Shown: piece after piece, positions 12,213-22,697 of the stretch
Numbering within the stretch: the stretch's first letter is position 1
How the letters are laid out: each line of letters begins with the position of its first letter
NCBI GenBank assembly: GCA_013115135.1
Contig: JABANP010000024.1
Location: forward strand, 62,001-126,000
Source of the DNA: Perkinsus olseni
Lineage: Eukaryota; Perkinsozoa; Perkinsida; Perkinsidae
Length of the DNA: 64,000 nucleotides
Direction: 5' to 3'
Position numbers and translations under genes: made by a program
The notes under the pieces: generated by a model
The model's input: the letters and a program-made list of their open reading frames with translations, nothing else
Databases searched by the model: none
Told to the model about the DNA's origin: nothing

Positions 12213-12917
12213 CTAGTTTACATCGAGTTCCTTCTGGAACACGTAGATGGGGCGTGTCAGATTGATGAACGGCTCGAACCAAAAACTCAATTTACCCTCT
12301 CCAGTCATTAGCCATTTAAAAAGATTGCCGTCCCTTATCTTCATCTTGAGGTCGTAATCAATTGATACGCCATAGTTCAAGTTTCCAGTGGACGCCTTGA
12401 AGTTAGCCTCCATTCCGGCAGCGAGATCTGGTCCGGCATCAGCCGTAATGTTCGTTGATGAGGAGGCCAGGTCAAAACAGGTTCCGAGAGCGCAGACTTC
12501 TGCATCGATAGTCATCCCGGTGTTAGCCGTTTCTGTCCCGGTTTGAGGATTGAACGTGGCTCCACCATCTCCCGAAGTTTCGGCACTCAAAGTGACTGAA
12601 GCACCTAGGATCCCCGGGAACCCCACCTGCACCGCTTTAGCACTTCCTCCGCCCGTGGCATGGAATTTAGGTCGACTGCTTAAGGGCGCATACTCCATAC
12701 GGTAGTTTGTAGACTTGGTGGGATCGTCGTCGTCAAAAATGAACATGGTAATATCTGCCCCGCCGTTGTTGCCCAGCCTCACAGCAGCCGTGATACAGAA
12801 AGACTCGGAGGCCGGCTTGCGGGCACCGGTACAACCCTCCGGGAAGGAGGTCGAACCGATTCTTTGGGCCGAAGCGCCGTACACAGATGCCAGGAGTACC
12901 AAAGTAAACATCCTCAT
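12213..12917 (-). CDS. small secreted protein of unknown function
   Basis: I choose the ATG at 12917 rather than the in-frame one at 13025. It gives a classic signal peptide (MRMFTLVLLASVYGASAQ) and a 234-residue product, whereas the longer form puts 36 residues ahead of it. The mature protein has five cysteines, several NxS/NxT sites and an alternation of short hydrophobic and polar stretches suggesting beta structure (for example GVSIDYDLKMKI and LSFWFEPFINL). I do not recognise the family. The single exon and lack of domain similarity suggest a lineage-specific secreted protein. Confidence 0.7.
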   Translation of the reverse strand: MRMFTLVLLASVYGASAQRIGSTSFPEGCTGARKPASESFCITAAVRLGNNGGADITMFIFDDDDPTKSTNYRMEYAPLSSRPKFHATGGGSAKAVQVGFPGILGASVTLSAETSGDGGATFNPQTGTETANTGMTIDAEVCALGTCFDLASSSTNITADAGPDLAAGMEANFKASTGNLNYGVSIDYDLKMKIRDGNLFKWLMTGEGKLSFWFEPFINLTRPIYVFQKELDVN

Positions 12918-13025
12918 CGAATACCTTGCTACGAATGGACGTAACGGAGAATGGAGCAAGCTAGCAGCTTTTTCGGATAGAGAACCATGTGTATGCGTAC
13001 AGAAACAGCAACCCGCGTGTTCCAC

Positions 13026-13409
13026 TAGTGTCCCACGAATAAATAACTGATATACATCACTGTGGCGCCTTGAGAACCGGTCTCGTTTCTCGAGAGAGGT
13101 TCATCCCTTGATGCTGGGGCACCGGATGCAGCGGGAGCAGAGCCAAGGCTGGAAGCCATGCTGACCATCCAGCGTCTCTGCTACCACAACACCAAGACTA
13201 CACTGCTCCTTGGGAACAGATTTGTCCCGTTCCGTCGAGCCGCCCGTACAAGCAGCTTTGCTAGTCCAACAGGAGTAGTCCGGTTACGACTTATACTTCG
13301 GTACCCAGATGCGAGCCACAACTCTGTTTGGCTACTCTCGGTGTCTATCCCAACCCTAGCGCTTATGGGATTTCCGTGAAGTTGTGACGACATGGAGCGC
13401 CAAGGTACA
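13026..13409. other. intergenic, no gene seen
   Basis: Upstream flank of the secreted protein gene. Weak open frames on both strands have no recognisable content. Confidence 0.35.
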
Positions 13410-13464
13410 GGGACGCTGTCCCCGGAACGCTGTCCCCGGGACACTGTCCCCCGGACACTGTCCC
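13410..13464. repeat. four tandem copies of a near-palindromic 13-bp unit
   Basis: The unit is close to GGGACACTGTCCC, itself a palindrome, repeated four times with one- or two-base changes (GGACGCTGTCCCC, GGAACGCTGTCCCC, GGGACACTGTCCCC, CGGACACTGTCCC). Each copy could form a hairpin or act as a dyad binding site. Confidence 0.7.
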
Positions 13465-13649
13465 GCCATAAATACAAAAATTTGTAGCTATATGTTGAAC
13501 TCTTCTTGCTCATACGTGTAACACACAAGGCCAAAGGGGGCTTGTGAGATGGATCTTACGAAAGAGCTATTGCCCAGACTACTCTGCACGCATAACCATA
13601 GACGGAGCGTAACATTATGGTGATTCGGAGTTCCACGAAAGCGTCACAG

Positions 13650-14700
13650 GAGGACCTCGAGGTGTCGCGGATACATTCGACGGCGAGGCTGGGAGGGATG
13701 CTAGTTGCCTGAAGGTTGCCACAGTGCGGTAGGAGAGCAACTCTTCGTAGTGTACATCAGATATTGCTCGTCAGTTGCTGATGGTTCTGAGGGAACCACA
13801 ATCACAGTCGCATTCCGATCTCTGTAGTTGTGCAAGTGCACAACGACTCCTTCCCCTCCTCATTTGTAGCTCACGGCCGCTCCAAGGCCCCCAGGTATCT
13901 CTCTGAAGGCAGGACCGTTGTATTCGAGCGTTCCGATCCGCGATATGCTGTGTTATCACTTTGGCGGGATCACTTACTGCGGATTTGGCCCCATCAAGGA
14001 CATTATAGGCGTCGCTGACTCAGCTCTTTTGTAGGGCCAATGCTAGGTAGCCGAGTTTGATGATGCAGAGCTACAGTAGGCCGCATTCTGGCATGATAAC
14101 CCTGTGTGGTGAAGGTGACGAGGGGTACTCGGAACACAAGACCGCAGTAAAGGGAGATTGAGCGGAATGCTCATGGGCTACTGCGTTCAGAAAGGAGGCA
14201 CCTGTCCGTGACGGCAGAGATTTGCATCGGTATGGAGTCTAGAGCAGCAGTAGAACTCTCCTGTGATGGCTCACGTGCTCAAATGAGAGGCAAGGAAACC
14301 ATTCTTTCACCAATGACCGGCGGATCACGCCGACAGAGTAATGGTAGGTCTTCAGCAAACAAGGTTCACAGGCTAAGTACCAGAGGGGAAACCCAGATCG
14401 CACTTTACTGGTCGAGTAGTTCCAAAGCAACGCTGAGTAGCCCTATACGACCCGAATCCCACTCCACCCGAAGCACTATGGCGGTCTTTGGTTCGCACCC
14501 TTACAGGCTATGTCCTCACATTCACCGGTGATGACTGCTGCGTGCTGGTGACAGACAACCCTCTTCCCTCGATCCCATTAGTCTCCTGTTCTCATCGGTT
14601 GCTGTGTAATCAGTTCGGTAACGGCTCAACAAAAAAGCGGGGCCGGAGGCCGTCTACAGACGCCCTGCCTCGCAAGAGCCCACCAGCAATACTCCATGTT
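13650..14700 (-). pseudogene. decayed duplicate of the fibronectin-repeat gene 5' end and its upstream flank
   Basis: Matches 3190-4370 over its length at about 80% by eye. On the minus strand the start of fibronectin repeat 1 (about 13650-13720), the segment ahead of it (about 13730-13820) and the first exon (about 13910-14070) are recognisable. The first-exon copy has an in-frame stop at the position of TLQG in the intact gene and has lost a clear signal peptide. None of the later repeats follow. The rest (about 14090-14700) corresponds to the intact gene's upstream DNA. Confidence 0.65.
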
Positions 14701-14739
14701 ACCGAGGAAACTACGTACTGATTCACAGGTTTCTCGAGC

Positions 14740-15229
14740 TGGCGAGGTGATGGTTCTCCTCTCTGGACAAATCGCCCACAGTGTCGACACAAAGCCGGGG
14801 GAAAATCTCGAAGGAAGGCTCCAGCTGTCGATAAGAGCACGGCTTCTTTCACGAGCATTTCTTAGCTGCTGTCTTCAAAAACACCTAGCAGTCAACATCA
14901 CTTACGGCGGAGGGTCCGAGGCCTGGGACACGGTCTACCCCACTGGAGGGGCTGGGGTCGTCTTCACGATATCCGCCGTGCACGCTCTCGTCAATGCTGC
15001 CAACAGCGGCAGCTGTAAAATGGCAAACACCAACTTCGACGTGATGCTTGGCAGATGCTCTGATGCTGCTAGTGTCGAACGAGTCCACGTGGAGGGTATG
15101 TGGCAGCAGCCTGTAGCCGCTATATCGGACGAAGTACTCGCTGCGCCATGGGGAGTCCTCACAGTGCACAAGTTCAAAGACCGACTTGAAGTCGCGAGGG
15201 CCTTCGGTTTGAACAGTCCATGCCAATAG
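14740..15229 (+). pseudogene. broken second copy of the GT31-like glycosyltransferase
   Basis: Two pieces of very different age are joined. Bases 14740-14915 resemble 9850-10018 of the intact gene at about 80%. From 14921 to 15229 the sequence is almost identical to 10478-10786, including the stop and flanking DNA. About 460 bp of the intact gene, holding the DSDT metal site, is absent at the join. The N-terminal anchor is also missing, so no active enzyme can be made. Confidence 0.72.
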
Positions 15230-15260
15230 CTGATGCGTCGATGCCCTATTTCGGAAGGCC

Positions 15261-15470
15261 CTGCGAGATTTGCGCTATGATATAGTTGGCTGTTCTCATT
15301 GATGTCTATGCCTTTGTAGATGCACGCATACACATCGTTAGCTATATCTGCGCAGCAGGCTCTGTGTAAGAGCATTATCTGGCGACTATTTGGCCTACGT
15401 TGAGTTATCACATCAGGGGCTTAGCATAACTTTGTTACGTATACGCAAGTACTACGAACCTAACTTTACA
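15261..15470. other. about 210 bp present only in this copy of the duplicated block
   Basis: Comparing 10786-10830 with 15229-15490, the two loci are near identical except that this one has about 210 extra bases, starting after GGAAGGCC and ending before GCCCAATCG. It is either an insertion here or a deletion in the other locus. No terminal inverted repeats or clear target-site duplication are seen. Confidence 0.5.
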
Positions 15471-15697
15471 GCCCAATCGTCTTGCGTTTAAAAGTTGCTC
15501 ATCAATCGACAAGAACAGGATACGAACTGAGCAACGCCACGTTGTCTTTCCCTCTAGCTGGTACCATGGAGTTTGCCGGCTCGCGAGAAATCGCTTGGAG
15601 GTGTGGATCTCTTCCCCAACTACTGAGCACGCAAGGATGGGTTATGGATAGAAGCAAAATTGACAGTGGCTTATATTGGCGATGGGTCCACTTGTTG

Positions 15698-18600
15698 CTA
15701 AGAGTTCTGCTTGGACGTTGACGAGCTGCTGCTGCTGCTGCCTTTATTTCTAAACAACCCTGCTGTTACAGAGGAGAACTTGGTCCAGGCAGACACTCCA
15801 GTCTTCCCGCCGCTAGCTTGCCGACTGCCACTACGATCTTCACTTGAATTAGTAGAACTATGATGCTTCGACGATTGGGTGCCGGGTTTGGCCAAGGCTC
15901 CAGTAGCAGCCACACGCACACCCTTCGAGTCTTGCACCAACTTGAACCCACTCTGAGCGAATGCATCATCTTCATCTTGCGGGTCGAACAAATGGTTTGG
16001 TGTGAGGGGGCCTAACACCAAGGACGGCCATATTCCAGCTGCTCCTGCCCCACCACTTACCAGTTGTAGCGTTTGAATCCGTTGTCTTTTCACACGACAG
16101 TTGACCGCCACCGCTGCCCTCCTCCTTCTCCTCATCTATTGAGTGGTCAGTAATACTAGACAAGAGGGCTAGTGGTGGCCGCAGTGGCCGAGCAGGCGCA
16201 ACAGGCTTGAACGGCTGGAACTTCTCATCGAGGTCCTCACTCTCTGGGCAACTGAAGGTGCTCACAGAGAGCTTCCCCCCACCACCAGTGCCTTCCCGCG
16301 ATGTGGACGATGACATGCCAGCATCGTGGGCTGTAGTGACTGGAGAACCCTTGGGAGTACTTTTTGGGGTTACTAGGCGTGCAGGTGGTCGCACCTGAGA
16401 AGGCGGAAGTTCGAGAGGCAGCATGTACGGCGGCAACTCCCTACTGCGCTCGCAGGTGGATTGATGCAATCAATGAAGAGGAATCTTATAAGGCCGGCTA
16501 TGGCCAACTCGTCACCATGATACAACTCGACTTCAGGATCGTTCTGACCTGATGACGATCACCCGTTCTTCACAGCCACCCTCGTTATCCAATTGACCCA
16601 CTCAAAAACTGCTTCCTCGGCCGGTGGTCACCATCCCTGCTGCTGCTGCCACCACCCTCCGTAAGCGTTATGCCATTACACGAGAGACACTTCAATGTGA
16701 AGGCGTAGAGTCTACCGCCACCGCCCTCAGGACCCCGAGCCGCCGCTTCTCCCTGCTTGATCGCCCTTATCTCGAAGTGCTCCCTCGATACAGCGTTGTA
16801 TTCCCCTTTCAATAACTGCCATAATAATTGAGGCTGCCGACTCCGACCAACCAACAGAGGCACGTCCGTCGAGCGATGCTCAATTTCCACGCAGCTGCTG
16901 CTGCTGCCGCTTGCACTCTTTTCACTGCGGACCTCCAGCACGCACACGCAGGCCTCCTGCTTCTCCTCTTTCATGCCTCCCTGTGGCTGCGTTGCGTCCT
17001 CGCGACCACTCTCAACCTCCGGACGAGACGCAGCCGTCGCCGCAGCCTCCGTAGTGATGATATCTTGCGCTGTTGAGGCTCGAGGGCCGACAAGAAGGCC
17101 CATCCGACCCAGCCACGATTGGTTGAGGTCCACTCGGAAGGATAAGAAGGGCGTTGGCTCGTCCGAGGCTGTCGACCGGCTTCCTGTTCCCGGCTCTACC
17201 GCACCATGCACCGCTACAAAGGTTACAGTGTTGCCATCCTTCAACGGCCCAAACTTCTCTCCTTTGGTCAGTAGCCTCGTGTCATCCATAAATACAGAAT
17301 TAACCGAGAGGTTCGTCACGAAGACGCCAATGGCATCATCGCCGACCCTCTCGAAGGTGAACTCGAGGTGCTCTCTGGAGATCGTAGTCCTCAGAGTTGG
17401 TGAGCGGACCAAGGAGTCGAAGAGGGCCACTTGATGGTTCCGGCCAAGCCTTAGAGGAGGATACCTGGCAAGGCTGGATACTAACAGCATGGCTGCTGCT
17501 GCTGATGCATTACTGTGCTGCTAGCCGGGTCTGCCGTGAACAGCCTCCAGCGACCAGCTCAGCGGGGAGGTGGCACCGATGGTCCCAATTCATGAGGGCA
17601 GGAGGGCTCACAGCTGTCGACGGGACAGGTGTCGAAACCGAGGACGAGGACGAGGAAGGACCGCTGTTGGGGTACTGAGAATGCATCTACATCGTCAGCT
17701 AGAGTGGCGTCCATTACCTCGGAGGTATCCCACAGTGTACAAGTGAGGGTCAGCAACGTGGCCACTCCGTCCCCAGCGCTGGCCTCGCCCCCAACGACTT
17801 TCTCTTCTTGGGCGGTGCTTACCGAGCTGCCAGTGGTATGCAGGGAAGGGGGCTCTGGGGCGCTGTTCTGAGATGCCCCTCGCGGTGGAGGCGGCGGGGA
17901 CTGTCGACTTGCTTGCTGCTGCTGATGATGATCGCCTTGAGTCGAGGAGCCGTTGGTCAGAGGCCGGAAAGGTTGGGCTGGTGTACTTGGCGAGAGAACT
18001 GAATCGATGAGGAGAACTGCTAACATGAAAGCAGCAGCAGGGCACTACCTGATAGATCGGCTCCACCACCGGCGTGATGTTGCTTAGGTTGGGACGGCAA
18101 GAATAGTCCTGGTTGTATAGAGAAGCCAGTGAAGGGCCCACTAGTGCTGCCAAGCATGAGGGAGGGTGAGGGCTGTGGTGTGCCCCCCTCCGCTGCCACC
18201 AGCATCGACCGCAGCGACTTCACAACTTGGACGAAGGTCGGGCGACTCTGTTCATTCATAGATGCACAATTGAGTGCAAGTTCGGCTAGCTGCTTGGCAA
18301 CCGCTGGGGGATACCCTGCTCGAGGGTCCACCATCGACAGGCACCTCATGAGGTCTCCATTGAGGTGATTGACCAGGTATAATATCTCCCCTGGCTTGGG
18401 GCCAGGACAGGCAGGAGGGGCGTTGAGGAGGAGCTCTAATAGTACCATCCCGAAGGAGTACACCTCTGACGCCTCAGTGACCACACCTCGCTGAATGTAG
18501 TACCTGTGGCCCACAGCATCAGGGAAGGGGCGGTGGTGGTGTTGGGGGCCGTGCATTACGGGCAAGCATAGCCAATGGTCCCGCTGGCCTGCTTCACTTT

Positions 18601-19481
18601 ATGGGATTGACCATGGCTCAGACAGGCCAGACCGAAATCGGCCATCTTGGCTGTCGAGTTGCGGTCCAGTAATATGTTAGGCGACTTGATATCTCTGTGA
18701 AATACCTACACGAATGAGATGTCGAAGCCGAGGATCGAACCTGTGCCACTACTTTAGGGTTAGCATTATGAAGATGGCTGAGCCCGCATGCAGCATCCAA
18801 TGCAATGGAGAGACGTTGTTGCCAGGGGAATGGTATTCCTGATGGAAGTCCTGCTGGTACTCAAGAGCCCCCGTAGGCCTACCTTCCCGAGCGCACTTCT
18901 GGAGGCGGACGCTGACGTCCCCGCCAGAGAGACACTCGTAGACCAGCAACCGCTGACTACCGTTACGAGCGAACCCCATGAGGATTACCAGATTGGGATG
19001 ACGGAATTTAGACAACACCCGGACCTGTAGTGATGGACGGTCCGGTTAGACGACTGAGCACACGATGAGCATAGCTGTCTCACCTCGTCCTCGAAGCCTG
19101 CCTCGTTAGGTAGGTCCACCACTTTTATAGCGACTTCTGTACCATCCTTGAGAGTCCCCTTATAGACACTACCATAGCTGCCCGACCCTAGCTTGGCTGA
19201 ATCTTCAAAGTTGTTGGTGGCCTCGGCCAACTCAGCGTACGAATACTCGAGAGAAATCTGATTCAGATTACCTAAAAAGGACAACAAAGTCAGAGCGGTC
19301 GTCGTCCTCGTCACTCCCTCCTCGCCCTACTGTCAGAGTGGTATCGCTTCCCCTGCCCTGTTGAGGTCCTTCCCGTTGCCGAGGAGGATGAGGATGAGGA
19401 GGAGGTCTCCGCGACTGCTGTTTGCCCTTCGAGCTTTGGAGGGCTCTCTTGGACGGCTGGCAGGCTGTAGAAATGGTCCAT
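15698..19481 (-). CDS. receptor-like-type protein kinase fused to two FHA domains
   Basis: The ATG at 19481 opens a Ser-rich exon. The kinase follows in exons joined by 44-59-nt introns (19025-19083, 18839-18882, 18706-18752, 18504-18559). All kinase marks are present: a GSGSYGSVYKG loop, VAIKVV, HRDIKSPN, DFGLA and a VYSFGMVLLELL helix; the lead-in YSYAELAEATNNF is typical of the plant receptor-like/IRAK group. After a proline- and glutamine-rich linker come two forkhead-associated domains: LGRNHQ with ISREHLEF (about 17340-17450), and LVGRSRQ with VSREHFEI (about 16720-16870). The second finishes across an intron with VELYHGDELAIAG. The acidic, serine-rich tail contains a 49-nt intron (16012-16060). 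No signal peptide or membrane segment is visible, so a cytoplasmic kinase that reads phosphothreonine partners is inferred. Some linker joins (18020, 17500) are uncertain. Confidence 0.82.
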
Positions 19482-19856
19482 TCAAGTGAGAGTAATGCCT
19501 CCTGGCTGAGGCAGACGTTTCAGGGCCAGTGTCCTGAATGCTGACCTATTCTGAATCTTGCACAGTCGCCCCAAAGATACGCGTATCCCCTCATTTCCCG
19601 GACGCCCCGCATTCATCATTGCTTCTCCTCCCAGAAGTACTCCGCTAGACCATCCAAACATGCGCAGTCCTCCCGAACACGTCCCCCGTCCGAAAGCTTA
19701 GAAACGTCGCCGTTTTATGCTGAGTAAAAACGTCACAAAGATCGGAGCTATGCACACGCAGCATAATCGTCGTCCCACTTCGCAGCCGTCCATCCTTCGA
19801 TCTCAGTCGAGAATGATGCTACCCCCTACAGCCAAGACTCCTCCTACTCCTCTCTG

Positions 19857-20882
19857 ATGGAGTGAGTGGCCTCCCGAACTTCCATGAACCATCGGACGCG
19901 GCCCTTCTCAGGTACCTTCGACGGATGTTTCATAAAAAGCAGATGGATTTGGAGTACACATTCTCCCAGATGGTCTACCTCTGCATCGCCCCTAGGAAGG
20001 TCTGTCAGCTTACTATATACAGGTAGTAGTAGCTACTGTTCTCCTGAGGGGCTACTCGTATAATACTGCTTCTCCCACAGGCATCAGACTAAGGGACGGT
20101 GGTCTCGAGACGATCCAGCATTCGTCGTCATACAGGTGATGGAGGCTTCTTGACTGGGCACGGTGGGCAGTTCGCAGTTGGGCTCAGGTGCTCTTCCTTG
20201 CTGTGTCCGGCATAGCGTATGGTGTGTGTTTCTCCCACACTTTCCTGCAAGTGCTGAGGGTTTTTCTTATCGGCATTGTTGTGCACTTCCTGTTGTTGGG
20301 CTCTCTTGTGGCGGCTGTATGCAACATTATAGCCAACCGTCATCTCAGAGTAAGGACATTCCAAGGCTTGGATCAGGTAGTAGGGAGAGCAAAGAGAAGG
20401 GATAGCCACCCCATTCGCCTCGTGGTGTCCCAATGCCCTTGTGTACTCGAATGGTATCCAATCCCTACTTCAGAGAGTGCCCTTCCTCTACAGCTTCGAT
20501 GTGCACTGCAACGCCTTCTTCCCCACCTTCCTGCTACTGTAAGCCACAACAACCACTACACCCCCTGCAGCCCGTCCCCTCAGGTATGTGGTGCAGTATT
20601 TCCTCTTCCCGCTATTATTATCGGATCGAGTGGTATCCTGCATCTTTGGCAATGCCCTCTGCAGTGTAGCGTTGATGTATTATTGTTATATAACATGTCT
20701 GGGTTATTCAACACTCCCCTTCATCCGCAATGCCCAAGTCTTCCTCTACCCAGCAATAGTTGGACTGGTAATATCCGAGTCCGAGTGGCCGTGTCACCCC
20801 CGCCCTTCAGGTCATTGCGGTGGTCTTCACGGTTACGCGGACCAACTCGAGCGTGAAATTCTTCCACATTCTGGGGGTTTAG
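19857..20882 (+). CDS. UNC50: UNC-50 family membrane protein
   Basis: Seven short exons chain in frame: 19857-19861, 19912-20022, 20081-20135, 20188-20349, 20474-20538, 20584-20767 and 20811-20882, separated by GT-AG introns of 43-126 nt. The product has the UNC-50 signature order: YLRRMFHKKQMDLEYTF, GRWSRDDPAFVV, a hydrophobic pair, YSFDVHCNAFFPTFLLL, and several membrane spans ending in VKFFHILGV. UNC-50/Gmh1 proteins sit in the Golgi or inner nuclear membrane and support trafficking and receptor assembly. The ATG at 19857 precedes an intron after five bases. It is in frame but shortens the N-terminus relative to the animal protein, so an upstream exon cannot be excluded. The gene diverges from the kinase gene across about 375 bp. 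Confidence 0.85.
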
Positions 20883-21082
20883 GGTTTCCTTATATGCCAT
20901 CATTCGTTACTATAACTGTATCCTTTTTGCTCGTCATCGAAGCTCGTGTTCGGAAGGGCTTACTGAGGCTGCTGGGGGTATTCAGTTCATCATGTTATTT
21001 CTAAGTCCTCCCCATTTCAACAACAATCGCTTTGGAGGCTCTCTGGCGAAGGTATATCTCTTCCCTGTTGTCCTTCCGAAGG

Positions 21083-22358
21083 ATGACCCTCCTTTCTCAG
21101 CGATGGCTGGATGTACGCATGCACGACATGTACGTCCGACGGGCTCAGCGTGATATGTATCGGAGTAGAGCAGCCTATAAGCTCCTCCAGCTGGATGACA
21201 GATTCTCAATATTCCGGTAAGTTAACTATGATGTGGCCAGTGGGAGGATGGGGGTCTCTCTTGAATTGGATACGGAAATGTTAGAATGCAAAAGTTTACC
21301 AACCCTATATACCAATAGGTTCGCGCCGAATTATAAAGGCTGGGGTGTTGCCATTAGTGCCGCTGCGGCGCAGCTCGTAATACACTCAGGAAAAACCAGC
21401 GTGTAGTTGACCTTGGCTGTTACTCGGGCGGTTGGTCTCAAGTAGCATTGAAGAGGACAAGGGTGGGCGAGTCTGATAGTGTGGTAATCGGAGTGGACAA
21501 GGTCCGGATGGATGCCCTACAGCTGCATACCTTCGTTCAAGGGGATGTGAGTCCAACCTTCTTCCAGCACAGCCCCACCCTCAACTCCTCAGATAACCGA
21601 GCCGTCTACTATAGACGCTGTGAAGAGGGCACTGGGCGAGAATAAGAAGGCGCATGTCCTTCTCAGCGACATGGCACCAAATGTCACTGGCAGGAGGGCC
21701 GATGACCACCTGGAAATCACCGAGCTGAATATGAAGGTTGGATATACTCTCCGTCAATTCCATCGCGATACGTTGCGGTTTCACAGACACTTGATGTGAT
21801 GGAGAGCATCCTGGGTGTCAAAGGCTGGCTGGTTATGAAAACCTTCTTTGGGCCAGAAACACAAAAATTGAGGACATTTTTGGAATCGCGCTTCTACAAA
21901 GTACAGCCATCTTCTCTGGACTCCACAGGACAGGTGGTCTCCGTAGGTTCGTGCATCTAGGCCGCATGCGACACGTCCGGAGTCGAGGGAGGTAGTAAGG
22001 GGGACTCTCATAGTGGCGGTTGTGGATTCATCAAACGGTGGGCGGGAGCGGCCCTGCAGGTTTATCTGATCGCCAGTGGGTATCGCGGTAGGGGAGTGTC
22101 AATAGCCTCCGAAGTGAATGAGCGTGCCCGTGTCCGGAAAAGAAGGATGGGAGCTCGAGCAGCCACCGAAGGTAATTTACTCATCTGCCGCTGTGTCTTG
22201 GTCTCACAGACTTCGTACAGGTGAGAATACCGCAGAATGAGGCCGGTGCCATACGGCAGGAGGAAGAGCTCGACAGGCGGGCTAAAACGTCTGCCGGTGT
22301 TATGCCCGAAGAAGTCAGTAGTCGGCCACGCCGCATGCCCCGCGTCAAGAAGCGATGA
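21083..22358 (+). CDS. FtsJ/RrmJ-type rRNA 2'-O-ribose methyltransferase (MRM2-like)
   Basis: Exons join across introns 21219-21319 (approximate ends), 21547-21592, 21737-21786, 21934-22059 and 22172-22209. The product shows the FtsJ plan: RSRAAYKLLQLD (catalytic Lys), the SAM-binding segment DLGCYSGGWSQ, LLSDMAPN (catalytic Asp), WLVMKTFFG (catalytic Lys) and the late VYLIASGYRG strand, then a basic tail ending RVKKR. Such enzymes methylate a ribose in the A-loop of large-subunit rRNA; MRM2 acts in mitochondria. A two-base frame break lies just before the SAM motif, near 21400 in a GTGT run: frame 0 reads HSGKTSV and coding resumes as VDLG only after dropping two bases. I chose the ATG at 21083; an upstream mitochondrial leader might exist. 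Confidence 0.82.
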
Positions 22359-22566
22359 TTTGCATGTTTCTGCATTCTCAAGTTTCCGTCTTTAGCAACC
22401 TGAATTTTGTTGAGCGAGTGCGATCTTTGAAGCCCCCCGGATTGGAACTTCCCCCAATAATGTACCTCCTCTAGCAGCACAACGTTATGCATCATATCTG
22501 TGTGGCTGTTCCTCCTCGATAACCTTACATCTTTTCAATGTGGGACCGCCATCATTAGCGTAAAAA

Positions 22567-22639
22567 CGATCTCGGTGGGACTCGAACCCACAATCTTTGG
22601 TTCCGAAGACCAACGCCTTATCCATTAGGCCACGAGACC
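22567..22639 (-). tRNA. tRNA-Arg (anticodon UCG)
   Basis: A 73-nt cloverleaf on the minus strand. The acceptor stem GGTCTCG pairs with CGAGATC (one G-U). The anticodon stem TTGGT/ACCAA closes the loop CTTCGGA with U33 and anticodon TCG, and the T arm GTGGG-TTCGAGT-CCCAC is perfect. There is no intron and no encoded CCA. It lies between the 3' ends of the FtsJ gene and the VPS9 gene. Confidence 0.93.
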
Positions 22640-22697
22640 TCTGAAATGTGCCATCTCTAACCCATCTACACTTCGCGCAACATGAACGATAAACAAT

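Noticed and set aside
20188..20856. One long 222-residue membrane protein on the plus strand
   Set aside because: The frame runs through an intron after NRHLR; the true UNC-50 exons are in different frames and match the family.
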